Source: Chloroflexota bacterium
Lineage (GTDB): Bacteria; Chloroflexota; Anaerolineae; Caldilineales; Caldilineaceae
Length of the DNA: 64,000 nt
Assembly: GCA_016861025.1 (NCBI GenBank)
Contig: BOKO01000013.1
Coordinates: forward strand, 1-64,000
Direction of reading: 5' to 3'
The position numbers were made by a program, and so were the translations under genes. Below, piece by piece: positions 40,810 to 49,648 of this stretch. The number at the start of each line of letters is the position of its first letter. Position 1 is the stretch's first letter. The notes beneath the pieces are model-generated. The model made no database searches. It was not told the origin of the DNA and saw nothing but the letters and a program-made list of their open reading frames with translations.

Positions 40810-41294
40810 CGGCAGGAAAGAGGATTCCGGGCCGGCGCGGGAGAGACTCCCTCTATCGTCAGAGGGAACATGGCGACGTTCCGGCGTTCCTCGTGGTAGC
40901 GGCGTTGTTCGTCGTTACCGTCTTTTTCGGCCTCGCTTCGGAGCGTATCGTGGTGGGCGGCGATCTCGCCCAGGGCCTGCTTCATGCGCTCGAGCGCTTC
41001 CAGACGTGGCGCGATGGCGATGCGCTCGAGTTGTTCAATGACGAAATCGGCATCATTCCTGTTGGGAGAGGTGAAATGCCAGTTCCATTTCCCGGAGCAG
41101 CGATTCAGCGTGCCGAAACGAATGACCTGGTTCGCTCTGTCCGGATCGCGGAACCGGCAGGCCACCCAGTCGTCGTAGGGATAAATCTCCATCAACCCGG
41201 CGATGGAGTCCATTTCCCATCCGCTCTGTCTTTCCCGGGCCCCCAGCCCGGGCAGCGCCTGCCTGACGGCATCCTGGAAGTTGAATTTCGCCAT
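40806..41294 (-). CDS. Hypothetical protein, 162 aa
   Basis: A soluble protein with an N-terminal strand-rich part (WVACRFRDPDRANQVIRFGT, SGKWNWHFTSPNRNDADFVI) and a helical C-terminal part. The start is MAKFNFQDAV. First gene of the coupled group 39498-41294. No family recognised. Confidence 0.55.
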   Translation of the reverse strand: MAKFNFQDAVRQALPGLGARERQSGWEMDSIAGLMEIYPYDDWVACRFRDPDRANQVIRFGTLNRCSGKWNWHFTSPNRNDADFVIEQLERIAIAPRLEALERMKQALGEIAAHHDTLRSEAEKDGNDEQRRYHEERRNVAMFPLTIEGVSPAPARNPLSCR

Positions 41295-41367
41295 GATCGT
41301 TTCTCCCGCCTAAAATTCGTTTCAGTCCGCGCGGGCATTCAAACCGCTACAGCGCGCTCCCGCGCCC

Positions 41368-43455
41368 TCACGCTGCCTTGAGACGCGGCTTTTTTGCGGA
41401 GGGGCCCTCCTCTTCGTCGTCCCGTACCGCGTTAAGGGCTTCCAGGGAGTAGCCGGCCTTGTCAAGCCATTCACAGACCTGCTGGCATGGCTGCAAGGCG
41501 GCCTTTGCCCGGGTCGATGCGACATAGAGGATGTTGATTTCCTCGAGCTCAATCTCGCCGGGGCCGCACTGCTTGCCGTCCTCATTGAGCAGTTCGGAGT
41601 AGTCGTTGGCCAGCACCACCTGATCGAATTCCAGTCCTTTCGACTTGTGGGCGGTGCAGAAGAGCACGTCTGCGCGCGCCATGTCCGGGTTGTGCCGGGC
41701 CGTCAGACGGTCGATCAGGCTGGGGATGTCGTGTTCGTATTTGCGGATGACGCGACAGAGCATCTTGAGTTCCTTGTCGTCGGTATCCTCTCCGAACTTT
41801 TCCATCTCCGTGAAGCATTCGAATTTTCGGTAGTACGGATCGCGAATGCGGTGCTTCTCTCCGACAAAGAGGTTGTAGGCGTCCAGGATGCGGTCGAAGC
41901 GGTAGCCTGCGGGACCTCCGACAAAGTGGAGCTTCTTGTCGCCATCCAGCATCGAGACGGCCTCGTCGAAAACCGCCGAATTGGTCCTTGCGATGAACGC
42001 ATACTGTTTGTCGCAGTCGACGCTGAAGAGGGTCGTTCCGTGCCGTCCGAGACCTTTCAGGGTGTTCGTCTCGCCCTTGAATTCGGTCAGCAGCAGATTG
42101 GCAAGGCCGGCCACGCCGCGGCCAAAACGGAAGCTTTGGGTGAGATACAGTGTTTCCTCGGCCGGCAGCTTCTTGAGGGCGTTGTCGGCTCCGCGGAAGG
42201 AATAGATCTGCTGATGGGTGTCGCCCACGAAGACCTTGCCGCACTCCTGGCGCAGCACGATGTCGGTTGTCGCCGGGTTGGCGTCCTGAGCCTCGTCGAA
42301 GAGGATCGTGTCGTAGCCCAGAACCGGCTTGGAGAGCTGGTACAGTTTGAGATAGCCGTCATGGGGCAGCCGGATGCCCGAGTATTCGAGGTCCCGCATC
42401 CTGGCCCAAAGCAGCTTCGCCCCGTTGAGGATATTGTCGTATTCCTTGACGTTGATGCGCGGGTCATCCGGGATGTGATCGGAGCCGAGCTCATTGTCCG
42501 CCGAACACAGGTAGTTGTTTACCGTGTCCAGGATCAGCCCGGCCAGCGTCGGCTTGACCCCCAGGTCGCGGGATACGTCGAGGGGGCGGTTTTCTCCAAG
42601 CTTGCCGACCTCGTTGTAGGGCTTGCCGAATTTCCAGGCGAGCGAATGCGTGGTGCGGCATTCCACATTCTTGGGGAAACGCCGCTCGGCTTCCATCTGG
42701 ATGGCCTTGTTGAACGCCAGGTAGAGCATTCTTTCCTGCGGACGGGCCTTTGCGTATTCGACCAGCGTGGTTGTCTTGCCGGTGCCGGCGAAGGCCTCAA
42801 CGCGAAGCAGCCTGGACTTGCTTTGGGCGATCAAGGCCTGTTCCCCGGTTGGCGCGGCCGTGTTGGAGGCGTGACGCGTGGGTTCTTCGCGGGCTGTTTC
42901 AGGCTTCCCGGCCGCCGCAGCACTCCCCGTCGCGGCCGCGCCAACCGGGGCTGGATCCTGGGTCGTTGGCGCCGGCGCCTCCACGAAACTTCCTGTATCG
43001 AGCGTCTGGTTGTAGACCTCGAAGAGGGCAAGTTTGGCCTCCTCGGAAGAGGCATAGGCCTCCTTGCTGAATTTCCCGTCGAATGACCAGCTCCATTTGC
43101 CCGGCTTCCACTTGTTTGGGAATACCGTCATATTGAAGCCGTCGAGAGACAGGAACTCGTTTCCTTTTCCGGAGACCTTCCACTTCCGGGTCAGCCAGCG
43201 CGACCGGCGACCGGCCTTGTTTTTCAAGGACTGCTCGCGCGCATTGGCCGCCTCAAGATCTCCGGTCATTCGTCCCGCGCAAACGCAACCGGCTTCGCAG
43301 GTGCCGGCCTCGGGGTGGTGCATCACATGTACATAGCGGACCCGTTCTCCGCCGCACATCTCGCACTCATGGGTCGCTTCCCCGAGGTCCATGACGTCGA
43401 CGCAGGCCCATCCATCCTTGGGATAGCTCGGATCCTTCCAGCGGTTCGCCGCCAT
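41368..43455 (-). CDS. FBH1/UvrD-type superfamily 1 helicase with zinc N-terminus
   Basis: 695 residues. The N terminus has a cysteine cluster (C31, C34, C53, C57, C59) suggesting zinc binding, then a Trp-rich basic domain (about 85-155) and a Pro/Ala-rich linker. The helicase core has Walker A AFAGTGKTTT (221-230), Walker B DEAQDANP (387-394), DTHQQIYSFRGA, QSFRFG, TAHKSKGLEFD and LYVASTRAK, the ordered motifs of UvrD/FBH1 helicases. These dismantle recombination intermediates and unwind DNA 3' to 5'. Its neighbours include a tyrosine recombinase and a partition locus. Confidence 0.85.
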   Translation of the reverse strand: MAANRWKDPSYPKDGWACVDVMDLGEATHECEMCGGERVRYVHVMHHPEAGTCEAGCVCAGRMTGDLEAANAREQSLKNKAGRRSRWLTRKWKVSGKGNEFLSLDGFNMTVFPNKWKPGKWSWSFDGKFSKEAYASSEEAKLALFEVYNQTLDTGSFVEAPAPTTQDPAPVGAAATGSAAAAGKPETAREEPTRHASNTAAPTGEQALIAQSKSRLLRVEAFAGTGKTTTLVEYAKARPQERMLYLAFNKAIQMEAERRFPKNVECRTTHSLAWKFGKPYNEVGKLGENRPLDVSRDLGVKPTLAGLILDTVNNYLCSADNELGSDHIPDDPRINVKEYDNILNGAKLLWARMRDLEYSGIRLPHDGYLKLYQLSKPVLGYDTILFDEAQDANPATTDIVLRQECGKVFVGDTHQQIYSFRGADNALKKLPAEETLYLTQSFRFGRGVAGLANLLLTEFKGETNTLKGLGRHGTTLFSVDCDKQYAFIARTNSAVFDEAVSMLDGDKKLHFVGGPAGYRFDRILDAYNLFVGEKHRIRDPYYRKFECFTEMEKFGEDTDDKELKMLCRVIRKYEHDIPSLIDRLTARHNPDMARADVLFCTAHKSKGLEFDQVVLANDYSELLNEDGKQCGPGEIELEEINILYVASTRAKAALQPCQQVCEWLDKAGYSLEALNAVRDDEEEGPSAKKPRLKAA

Positions 43456-43458
43456 GGG

Positions 43459-43788
43459 TTACCTCGGGGCCTTGCCGGCTGTACGGCGCTGTTGGCTAAA
43501 TTCGCTCGGAGCGGCGTCGCCCATGGCGGCGATCGCCGACTGGACGGTTTCGTTGATCGCCTGCAGGCGCCCCTCCATGAGATGCTTGTCGTCTCGCGCA
43601 AAACACGCTGCGCCCGGCTCTGTCTTGCACTCGAGCAGAGCCGCGAAAAGGCTGTCCCTCTGCTGGATCAGCATATCGATAACCTCGGCGGCCTCGTCTG
43701 CGTCGTCCCGGCTTGGGCGATTGTTCCGAAGGGATTCCGGCAGAACGTATTCGTTCACCAGGATTTGGCCGTCTCGCAGTTTCAGCAT
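43459..43788 (-). CDS. Hypothetical protein, 109 aa
   Basis: An acidic helical protein starting MLKLRDGQILVNEYVLPESL, with a probable coiled coil in the middle (EVIDMLIQQRDSLFAALLEC). It ends four bases before the helicase start, so the two are likely co-transcribed. No family recognised. Confidence 0.5.
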   Translation of the reverse strand: MLKLRDGQILVNEYVLPESLRNNRPSRDDADEAAEVIDMLIQQRDSLFAALLECKTEPGAACFARDDKHLMEGRLQAINETVQSAIAAMGDAAPSEFSQQRRTAGKAPR

Positions 43789-43888
43789 TCGATCCTCCGG
43801 CGTGGGGTCGCGGGCCGCTCAATACTCTGTATTGATATAACGATACGGATTTTAGCACATGTCCGGCTGGATTGGGAATGCCCGAGGC

Positions 43889-44842
43889 CTATTCCTGTGA
43901 GCCTGCGGCTGCTTGTGCCGGCGTTGCCCCCCGTTTGCGCTGAACCTTGTATTTGAGCCAGCCGTGCGAACGCCTCCCGTAATGGTGGCCGGCCGTCTCG
44001 ATGGAACCATGTCCCATCAGCTCGGCCACTCCCTCCGGATCGTGGAGGTTTTTCATGTTCGCGCAGAACTGGTGCCTGGCCGTGTACAGGGTGTATCGAC
44101 GGCGCTGCTCCTTCATCTTCCGGAACTCCCTGGAAACCACCCGATAGATGGCCAGGCTCGTCATCGCGTGGTAGACATGGAAGCGCCGTCCATCGGTTTG
44201 CATCCAGGAGGCAATCTCCTTGATGTTGCGCCCGACGACGGTCTCTTCCTCCGGCGCGAGGGGAATGATCCGGTATTCCCCGTTCGCCCTGCCGTTGGTC
44301 GCCTTGGCGTTTTTGACCCTCAGCCCCCTGCCCGGCACCAGCTGGGCCTGTTCCCATTCTGATGGGCGGAGGCCGGCGCAGACCGACGCCTCGAACATCA
44401 GAGCTGCCCGCGGCCCCCAGGCCCCGCGCATGTTCCTCAGCCTCAAGACAAGCCTCTTGTGGTGGTCTTCCCGGATCTGCTTTGCCTTCCTGGCGGAGGT
44501 TCCCCCCGCGCGGCGCGGAAGGCATCCGAAGCTGGTGATCTCCATCAGGGCATTGAGCGCCTGCCCGTAGGCGGGGTCCTTGTCGAGGTGCTGCTCCAGG
44601 TAGTACATCGTCGAGGCCTTGTATTGCCTCCAGGTGCTGGATGTCCACCCGGGTTTCCTCCGGATGAGCCATTCCACCAGCTGGATTGGCGAAATACTGG
44701 CCACAGCCTGGTCGAGGTTTTCCTCGGACCGGCGCAGCTCTCGGGCGGCGGCATTCAGCAAGGTTTCCACGCGACGAAGGTAGCGCTGCTTGGTGGAGGT
44801 CGACCGGGTTATTGCTCCCGAGAAACGGGCTTTCTCGATCAT
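43889..44842 (-). CDS. Tyrosine recombinase, divergent integrase
   Basis: 317 residues. The N-terminal 120 residues are a SAM-like core-binding domain (STKQRYLRRVETLLNAAARE). The catalytic domain has Arg I (GLRPSEW, R159), a lysine hairpin (VKNAKATNG, K177/K180), box II YTARH (Y253, R256, H257; the usual first His is Tyr), GH in LMGHGS (277-278) and nucleophile Y288 (AGHHYGRR). It is the only recombinase seen in the window. It may act in integration, dimer resolution or on the pilV array 15 kb away. R64 Rci is also of this superfamily, but there the gene lies next to the shufflon. Confidence 0.8.
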   Translation of the reverse strand: MIEKARFSGAITRSTSTKQRYLRRVETLLNAAARELRRSEENLDQAVASISPIQLVEWLIRRKPGWTSSTWRQYKASTMYYLEQHLDKDPAYGQALNALMEITSFGCLPRRAGGTSARKAKQIREDHHKRLVLRLRNMRGAWGPRAALMFEASVCAGLRPSEWEQAQLVPGRGLRVKNAKATNGRANGEYRIIPLAPEEETVVGRNIKEIASWMQTDGRRFHVYHAMTSLAIYRVVSREFRKMKEQRRRYTLYTARHQFCANMKNLHDPEGVAELMGHGSIETAGHHYGRRSHGWLKYKVQRKRGATPAQAAAGSQE

Positions 44843-45395
44843 GAGTTTTGCTCTCCAACAGTTTTCCGACTTGTCTGTGTGTTATCTCCGATACGGATTA
44901 GCTTACTACGAATCCGCCTCTGATGGAAGTGCTGCCCTCATGGCGGAAAAGCGTCGGAGACGAGTCGAACCATGGCTTTCAGGCTGCGCTCCCAATTCAG
45001 TTTGACTCCCCGCGTTACTCAGGCAGCCTCACATGAGGGGTAACGATCATGAGTAAAACTGATACCTAGCAATCTCTTTTTTGATAGGTAACACACCTGT
45101 TTTCGTCCTCTCTCCGACGCATGTCCGACGTGTTCAGGCGGCCACTGGTTTAGTTTTGCAGGTAGCGTTGGAAGCCTCGCCCGGTGCTGGAGAGCCTTCT
45201 TTCGGATAGGTTTGCCTCAGGAGATGCCTGGCTTGCCCGTCGAGGCGGGCCCAACGAGGGGTTTGGAGGGATTTTCGGTAATGTTACCCATCTGCGCATG
45301 CTTGATAGGTAACACGCGCGGCGCATGGCGCGTCAGCGTGAATGATTGATCATAGCGTTACCCGGCGGAAGAGACTGCCCGGTAACGGCGTGCGC
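44843..45395. repeat. Non-coding region with GGTAAC/GTTACC repeats, candidate parC or origin
   Basis: No gene is supported here. TTGATAGGTAACAC occurs twice (45081-45094 and 45302-45315). GGTAAC or GTTACC cores also occur at 45283-45288, 45357-45362 and 45381-45386, with a GGGGTAACG at 45037-45045. An inverted repeat CGGATT...AATCCG lies at 44894-44916, in front of the recombinase gene. Clustered short repeats beside a ParM-like gene are expected of a centromere or of an iteron origin. The last copies run up to and into the end of the downstream small gene. Confidence 0.5.
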
Positions 45396-45719
45396 CTACA
45401 TGATGCCGGTATCGACCTTCTCGAGTCCTGTCCTGGATTTTTCACCCTCAGCCGGCTTTCGCGAACCTTTGGCGGACGGCTTGTCTGCCTGCGGCTTTTC
45501 ATCGGGTGTTACCGCGCCGGTGGCGCCGGGCGGCGATTCCTGCGATTGTTGAACCCGCTGCCCGGCGCGGATGATGTCCTTCGGTTTCCCAAGGAAAGCT
45601 TCGGCGTAGAGACCTGTCATGGCCAGGTGCCGCAGTCTCCGCGCGCGCTTTTTTGGTGACAGGGGGGCGAGATCCTCGAATAGCGCGCCATCCCCTTCCG
45701 GGGTGACGAGCACATTCAT
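45396..45719 (-). CDS. Small partner of the ParM-like gene (ParR/StbB-like)
   Basis: 107 residues from the ATG at 45719, with AGGA seven bases upstream and only two bases after the actin gene's stop. An ATG at 45749 inside the actin gene is an alternative. The N-terminal half has a basic helical region (PLSPKKRARRLRHLAMTGLY), the rest is a polar Pro/Lys-rich tail. A small basic protein encoded right behind a ParM-like actin is usually the DNA-binding adaptor (ParR/StbB type). The ribbon-helix-helix fold is not obvious, so the assignment is by context. Confidence 0.5.
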   Translation of the reverse strand: MNVLVTPEGDGALFEDLAPLSPKKRARRLRHLAMTGLYAEAFLGKPKDIIRAGQRVQQSQESPPGATGAVTPDEKPQADKPSAKGSRKPAEGEKSRTGLEKVDTGIM

Positions 45720-45721
45720 TC

Positions 45722-46810
45722 TCAGATCCTTTTCTGACGTTTCAGCCATTCTTCCCCCATCACCTGAAAGCCGCGGACGTTGGCGTACACCGGTGAATCG
45801 CCGATGTGGATGCGGTGCTTCGGGAACTTCGCTTTGACCGCCGGCGCGAAGAACTTGGCGCCGCCGCCGACGAGGATCACGTTGTCGATATCGGCCAGGG
45901 TACCGAGGCCATGCACCATGCGATTGATCGACTCACGCGTCGCCTGCTCAATGAGCGGGAAAAAATCAGTCAGATCAATCTCTTGACCGCCGACACGGAA
46001 CGGCCGGCGATGTGCTCCGGTGTAGATTTCGAGCAGCGCCGCATCGAGCCTGGAGAGGTTTCCGATCTCGCCGTACTTCGACTCAATGGCGTTGGCGATG
46101 GGGGTAAGGAGCGAGATCATGCCGCCGTTGTTGGCGGCGCCGCTGCGCTCATCCGAGATCTTGGTGCCGTGCGTGAGGAGCCAGTCGAGGGTGAAATACC
46201 CAGGATCGATGACCAGATTGACTTCATTCGCCATGCTGTCGAGCAATCCCTTGCCCGTGGCATAGTCGTAGAAGCCGCCCAGGGGCTGCGGTACCACCGA
46301 GCAATGCTCCACGATGACCGTGCGACGGCCGTCCACAGTGATCTTGTGCTCGCCTTCGATGCGGCTGGCGAGCTCCCTGCGGCGTGATTGCCAGGTGGAG
46401 AGGGGCAAACCCAGCACCAGCGCGGCGATGCGATCGCGGTTCATGTAGTGCAGCGCGCCCTTGACCAGTGCGACGTAGGAGTCCGTGCCGGCGAATTCCT
46501 GGTCCAGCGTGCGGCCGAAAGCGTTCCCGGCCTGCGCGAGGACCGCGTCGCGACCGACCTCGAAGACGAGATCGCCGACCGGCACTTTCACTGTATCGCG
46601 GCTCATGCCGCTCGATTCGGCGAAGCTCTTGACAGAAGCTACGGGTGTGACCGACGGAAACAGGGAGCAGACCTCCTCGTAGCCGCCTCCGCGCGCCTGA
46701 AGCACGAATTTCGTGTTCCCGTACCCGACATCGATTGCGCGCACGACGCCGGTCTCGCCGGATGTCCGACGCATTTCCGACTGGTAAACAACTTCAGCGG
46801 TTTCGTTCAT
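45722..46810 (-). CDS. ParM/StbA-like plasmid actin
   Basis: 362 residues with the actin-fold motifs: phosphate 1 VVRAIDVGYGNTKFVL near the N terminus, phosphate 2 VIDPGYFTLDWLLTHG, and the adenosine motif NVILVGGGAKFFAPAVKAKF. It belongs to the ParM/StbA group, whose filaments push plasmid copies apart using an adaptor and a centromere. The adaptor would be the small gene just downstream and the centromere the repeat region beyond. The chosen ATG at 46810 gives the normal length; the frame extends upstream without a start of good context. Confidence 0.85.
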   Translation of the reverse strand: MNETAEVVYQSEMRRTSGETGVVRAIDVGYGNTKFVLQARGGGYEEVCSLFPSVTPVASVKSFAESSGMSRDTVKVPVGDLVFEVGRDAVLAQAGNAFGRTLDQEFAGTDSYVALVKGALHYMNRDRIAALVLGLPLSTWQSRRRELASRIEGEHKITVDGRRTVIVEHCSVVPQPLGGFYDYATGKGLLDSMANEVNLVIDPGYFTLDWLLTHGTKISDERSGAANNGGMISLLTPIANAIESKYGEIGNLSRLDAALLEIYTGAHRRPFRVGGQEIDLTDFFPLIEQATRESINRMVHGLGTLADIDNVILVGGGAKFFAPAVKAKFPKHRIHIGDSPVYANVRGFQVMGEEWLKRQKRI

Positions 46811-46958
46811 GTAGGCCTTCCTTCCAAAAATGACCGCTCGACGCCTTTGCGACATGTTTCCGACGCGTGGGCGGCGTCTGTGCGGCTGTTTAACGCCCGA
46901 TATGAAACCCCTTAACACGGCCATTACAGGTCGGAAAAGCGATTTCGTGTTTTTATTA

Positions 46959-46988
46959 TTGCACAGAATCTTTTCTGTATGCTAGTAT
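46959..46988 (+). promoter_or_regulatory. Promoter and palindrome of the transfer/pilus operon
   Basis: TTGCAC (46959-46964), 18 bases, then TAGTAT (46983-46988) form a sigma-70-like promoter 48 bases before dotD. ACAGAA-TCTT-TTCTGT (46963-46978), a 6-bp inverted repeat, lies between the two elements where a repressor could block it. GCACAGA occurs twice (46961 and 46991). The whole interval 46811-47035 is non-coding and separates the two divergent arms. Confidence 0.55.
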
Positions 46989-47035
46989 CGGCACAGAGTT
47001 TTTAAAGCGACCCCAATTTGACCGGAACCCGCGCA

Positions 47036-47479
47036 ATGAAGAAATCGCTCGCTCTCCTGTTTCTGCTCCCGCTGATGGCCGGCTGTGTCGGTAATACAAA
47101 GCCGGACCCCCTCCCCGAGGATGCCGCCGGATCCCGCAGGGGGGCGGACATAGATCGTCGGCTGGCCGATTCGGCCGGTCGCATCGAGACGGCTCTCGCC
47201 AACGTGTCCCTTGCGCGCGCCGGAACCGTCAGCGTGGCCGGCGACAAGGTAAACGTCGTGTGGCAGGGCGAAGCCGCCCCGCTTGTCGAGAAACTCGCCG
47301 CGGCGAAGGGATGGCGGTTCGAAGTGACCGGGAAATCGGTCCTTCCGATTCCTGTCTCAGTCGACGCGCGGGACGCGACATTTGTCCAGGTGCTCTCGAA
47401 TATCGGCGTCCAGCTGGGCACGCGCGCCGATCTCGTTCTCAAGGATGGCGCGCTTGAACTTCGCTACAACACTTATTAA
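47036..47479 (+). CDS. traH: DotD (TraH) outer-membrane lipoprotein
   Basis: 147 residues with a lipoprotein signal (MKKSLALLFLLPLMAGC, lipobox LMAGC) and a C-terminal secretin N0-like domain (VVWQGEAAPLVEKLAAAKGW, ISVDARDATFVQVLSNIGVQ-like sequence). This is the DotD/TraH family; with DotC it targets DotH to the outer membrane. Size is as in R64. The ATG at 47036 was chosen because a lipobox follows at the correct distance; an upstream TTG has no function. First gene of the plus-strand transfer operon. Confidence 0.88.
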   Translation: MKKSLALLFLLPLMAGCVGNTKPDPLPEDAAGSRRGADIDRRLADSAGRIETALANVSLARAGTVSVAGDKVNVVWQGEAAPLVEKLAAAKGWRFEVTGKSVLPIPVSVDARDATFVQVLSNIGVQLGTRADLVLKDGALELRYNTY

Positions 47480-48263
47480 GGGGCTGTTGGCCGCCGCGCT
47501 GGCCACGATCGCGCTCTGCGCCGGCGCGCAGGCTCCGCTGGAGGATCTGCTCAACCCGCAGCGCGGCGGCGCCTCCTCCTCGGAGCAGAAGGTGTCTTCC
47601 TTCCGATACGACGCCCTCAGGGATGCCGCCCTTTCGCTTGGCGCGAGATCCGGACTCAATTGGCGCGCCGGGGGCATCGTTGCCGACCTTGAGTTGCGCG
47701 CATCGAAACTCGATGCCATGTACCGTTTCTCCGCGCTTGTCACGCCGCAGGGAGTGATGCCTCCGGTCATCGTGGAGGCGCGCGATGCGGTTACCGTCCA
47801 GCCGGAAGTCATGCGGATTGCCGACAGGATCTACCGCATCGATGTCAAGGCTCGATTCGTCTCCACTCCGCCGACCTGGCGGGAATACCTGCTGGTGGGG
47901 CTGAGGCAGGACTTGAAAGCCGAGATGCCGCACCCCTCCCTGCTGCCGAAGAACGCCGACGAACTCGTGGTCTGGCGGAAATTCGTGACGGACGGCTGGA
48001 ACGAGGGGGTGCGGCAGGCTGAGCAGATCCTCGAACTCAATATGGCCCGCCTCGAGCGTGACTATCTTGGGATGCTCCGCTTCTCCGCCCTTCTGGCGCG
48101 CGGACTGGTGTCCGAGCCCAAGGTCGGGGCGGACATCGCCGTTGTCACGGGCGGCGGCCGCGAGATGACGGTCGGGGATTCCGTCTATCGGGTCACGCAA
48201 CAATCGGGGCTGATCCCCGATGCCAGCAAATGGAAGCCGGCCATCAGCGGGGCGAAGCGGTGA
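47445..48263 (+). CDS. traI: DotC (TraI) lipoprotein
   Basis: 272 residues beginning inside the end of dotD (35-base overlap). A signal sequence (TLIKGLLAAALATIALC) ends at a cysteine that fits a lipobox, IALC-A. The mature part contains YRIDVKARFVSTPPTWREYL, PHPSLLPKNADELVVWRKFV and DGWNEGVRQAEQILELNMAR, the hallmark of DotC and R64 TraI (W-x-x-x-V-x-x-G-W-x-x-G-x-x-Q-A). DotC is part of the outer-membrane complex with DotD and DotH. It overlaps dotB by four bases (GTGA). Confidence 0.88.
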   Translation: MARLNFATTLIKGLLAAALATIALCAGAQAPLEDLLNPQRGGASSSEQKVSSFRYDALRDAALSLGARSGLNWRAGGIVADLELRASKLDAMYRFSALVTPQGVMPPVIVEARDAVTVQPEVMRIADRIYRIDVKARFVSTPPTWREYLLVGLRQDLKAEMPHPSLLPKNADELVVWRKFVTDGWNEGVRQAEQILELNMARLERDYLGMLRFSALLARGLVSEPKVGADIAVVTGGGREMTVGDSVYRVTQQSGLIPDASKWKPAISGAKR

Positions 48264-49378
48264 TAGAAACCTTCTCGCTGAGCCCATCCTTCACCCACGC
48301 CGAACTCGATGCGATGCTCACTTCGGCCTACCGGCAGGGGGTATCCGACATCACCATCCAGTCGGGCGACCAGGTCTGGGTCGAGCTCCACGGAAGAATC
48401 CGCCCCCTCACCCAGCGATTCCTGCATGACAGCGAAGTGAAGATGGCCATCACCTATATGTATGGCAACAATGCCATCGGGGTGCTCTCCGGGGGGCACG
48501 CCATCGACAAGCGGTACGAGATCAACGTGGACCGGAAGACGAAGATCGGCTTCCGGCTGAACGCAACGCCAAGCCGCGTCGGGGACATTCTCGACGGCGT
48601 GTCGATCACCATGCGGACGCTGCCAAGCCTGCCCCCGAAGATCGAGGAACTCGATCTCCCGGCGCCCATCCTGGAGTCCATTTTTCCCATGAACGGCGCC
48701 GTCTTCATTGTCGGGCGAACCGGCGACGGCAAGTCCACCACCCTGGCATCCGTCATCAGGAAAATGCTCGAGGACGGCGAGGACCGCAAGATCATCAGTT
48801 ACGAGCTGCCCATCGAATTTACCTATACCGGGCTGAAAACGAAATGCCCCATGCCCTCCCAGGTTGAAATCGGGCCGCACCTGGCATCGTTTACCGACGG
48901 CATGAGGAACGCCATGCGGCGCAAGCCGTCGGTCATCCTCCTCACGGAGGCCCGTGACGCCGACACGATGGACGCGCTCATCGAGGCGTCCCTTACGGGG
49001 CACGCCACCTATTCGACCATCCATGCCGAATCGGTCGCCGAGACCATCATGCGAATCATCCACCTGTTTCCGTATGAAGCGCAAAGCGCGGCCGCAAGCA
49101 AGATCCTGGGCTGCCTGAGACTGGTCATCGCCCAGAAGCTCGTCAAGTCGCTGGACGGCCGGCGCGTCGCGCTGCGCGAATGGCTGGCCTTCGATGCCGG
49201 AGTCAAGGAGCGGCTCGAGGCCGAACGGTTCGAGCGCTGGCCGGGCATTGTCCGCAAGGAGGTCATGGACCGCGGCCAGGGCATGGAGCACGCCGCGCGC
49301 GCCGCCTTCGACGCGGGACGCATAGACGAGCGGACTTATCTTGACGCGGCGGGCCTTAAGGGGGGGTTCATCTCATGA
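48260..49378 (+). CDS. traJ: DotB (TraJ) secretion ATPase
   Basis: 372 residues from a GTG start overlapping the dotC stop. A hexameric VirB11/PilT-type ATPase: N-terminal domain (SDITIQSGDQVWVELHGRIR), Walker A VGRTGDGKSTT (151-161), Asp-box-like SYELPIEFTY, Walker B VILLTEARDADT and His box GHATYSTIHAESV. DotB/TraJ powers type IVB transfer. It is distinct from the two pilus ATPases encoded further down in the same operon. The product ends next to icmT with an ATGA overlap. Confidence 0.9.
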   Translation: MIETFSLSPSFTHAELDAMLTSAYRQGVSDITIQSGDQVWVELHGRIRPLTQRFLHDSEVKMAITYMYGNNAIGVLSGGHAIDKRYEINVDRKTKIGFRLNATPSRVGDILDGVSITMRTLPSLPPKIEELDLPAPILESIFPMNGAVFIVGRTGDGKSTTLASVIRKMLEDGEDRKIISYELPIEFTYTGLKTKCPMPSQVEIGPHLASFTDGMRNAMRRKPSVILLTEARDADTMDALIEASLTGHATYSTIHAESVAETIMRIIHLFPYEAQSAAASKILGCLRLVIAQKLVKSLDGRRVALREWLAFDAGVKERLEAERFERWPGIVRKEVMDRGQGMEHAARAAFDAGRIDERTYLDAAGLKGGFIS

Positions 49379-49632
49379 ACGAATGGCGCAACGCCGGCAA
49401 GACCCCTCGCATCCTCGGCATCGACGCAAGGGCGATTTTCCCCATCGCCTTCTGGCTCCTGCACATGAGGACCTGGACATTCATTCTGGCGATGATCGGA
49501 ATCGCGATTTTCGCCGTTCTCGAGCGGTTCGGCTACACAGTCCCGGTTTTCCTGCGCTTCATCAAGCACAAATTGCGTGGTCGCACACTGCATGCCCGTC
49601 CCTGGTGGGTCAGGCGCAGGTTTTTCGGTTAA
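49375..49632 (+). CDS. traK: IcmT (TraK) inner-membrane protein
   Basis: 85 residues: WRNAGKTPRILGIDARAIFP, a hydrophobic region (about 20-50) and TVPVFLRFIKHKLRGRTLHA ending in RPWWVRRRFFG. The conserved W-R-x-x-x-x-x-P-R-x-x-x-x-D-A-R-A-x-F-P and the A-R-P-W-W at the C terminus mark the IcmT/TraK family. It is a small bitopic or hairpin inner-membrane protein of the type IVB system. Coupled to dotB by ATGA. Confidence 0.88.
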   Translation: MNEWRNAGKTPRILGIDARAIFPIAFWLLHMRTWTFILAMIGIAIFAVLERFGYTVPVFLRFIKHKLRGRTLHARPWWVRRRFFG

Positions 49633-49648
49633 TCAAAGGAGAAAGCGA

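Noticed and set aside
41647..43086. A 479-residue plus-strand frame
   Set aside because: It is antisense to the helicase gene, whose seven motifs are intact.
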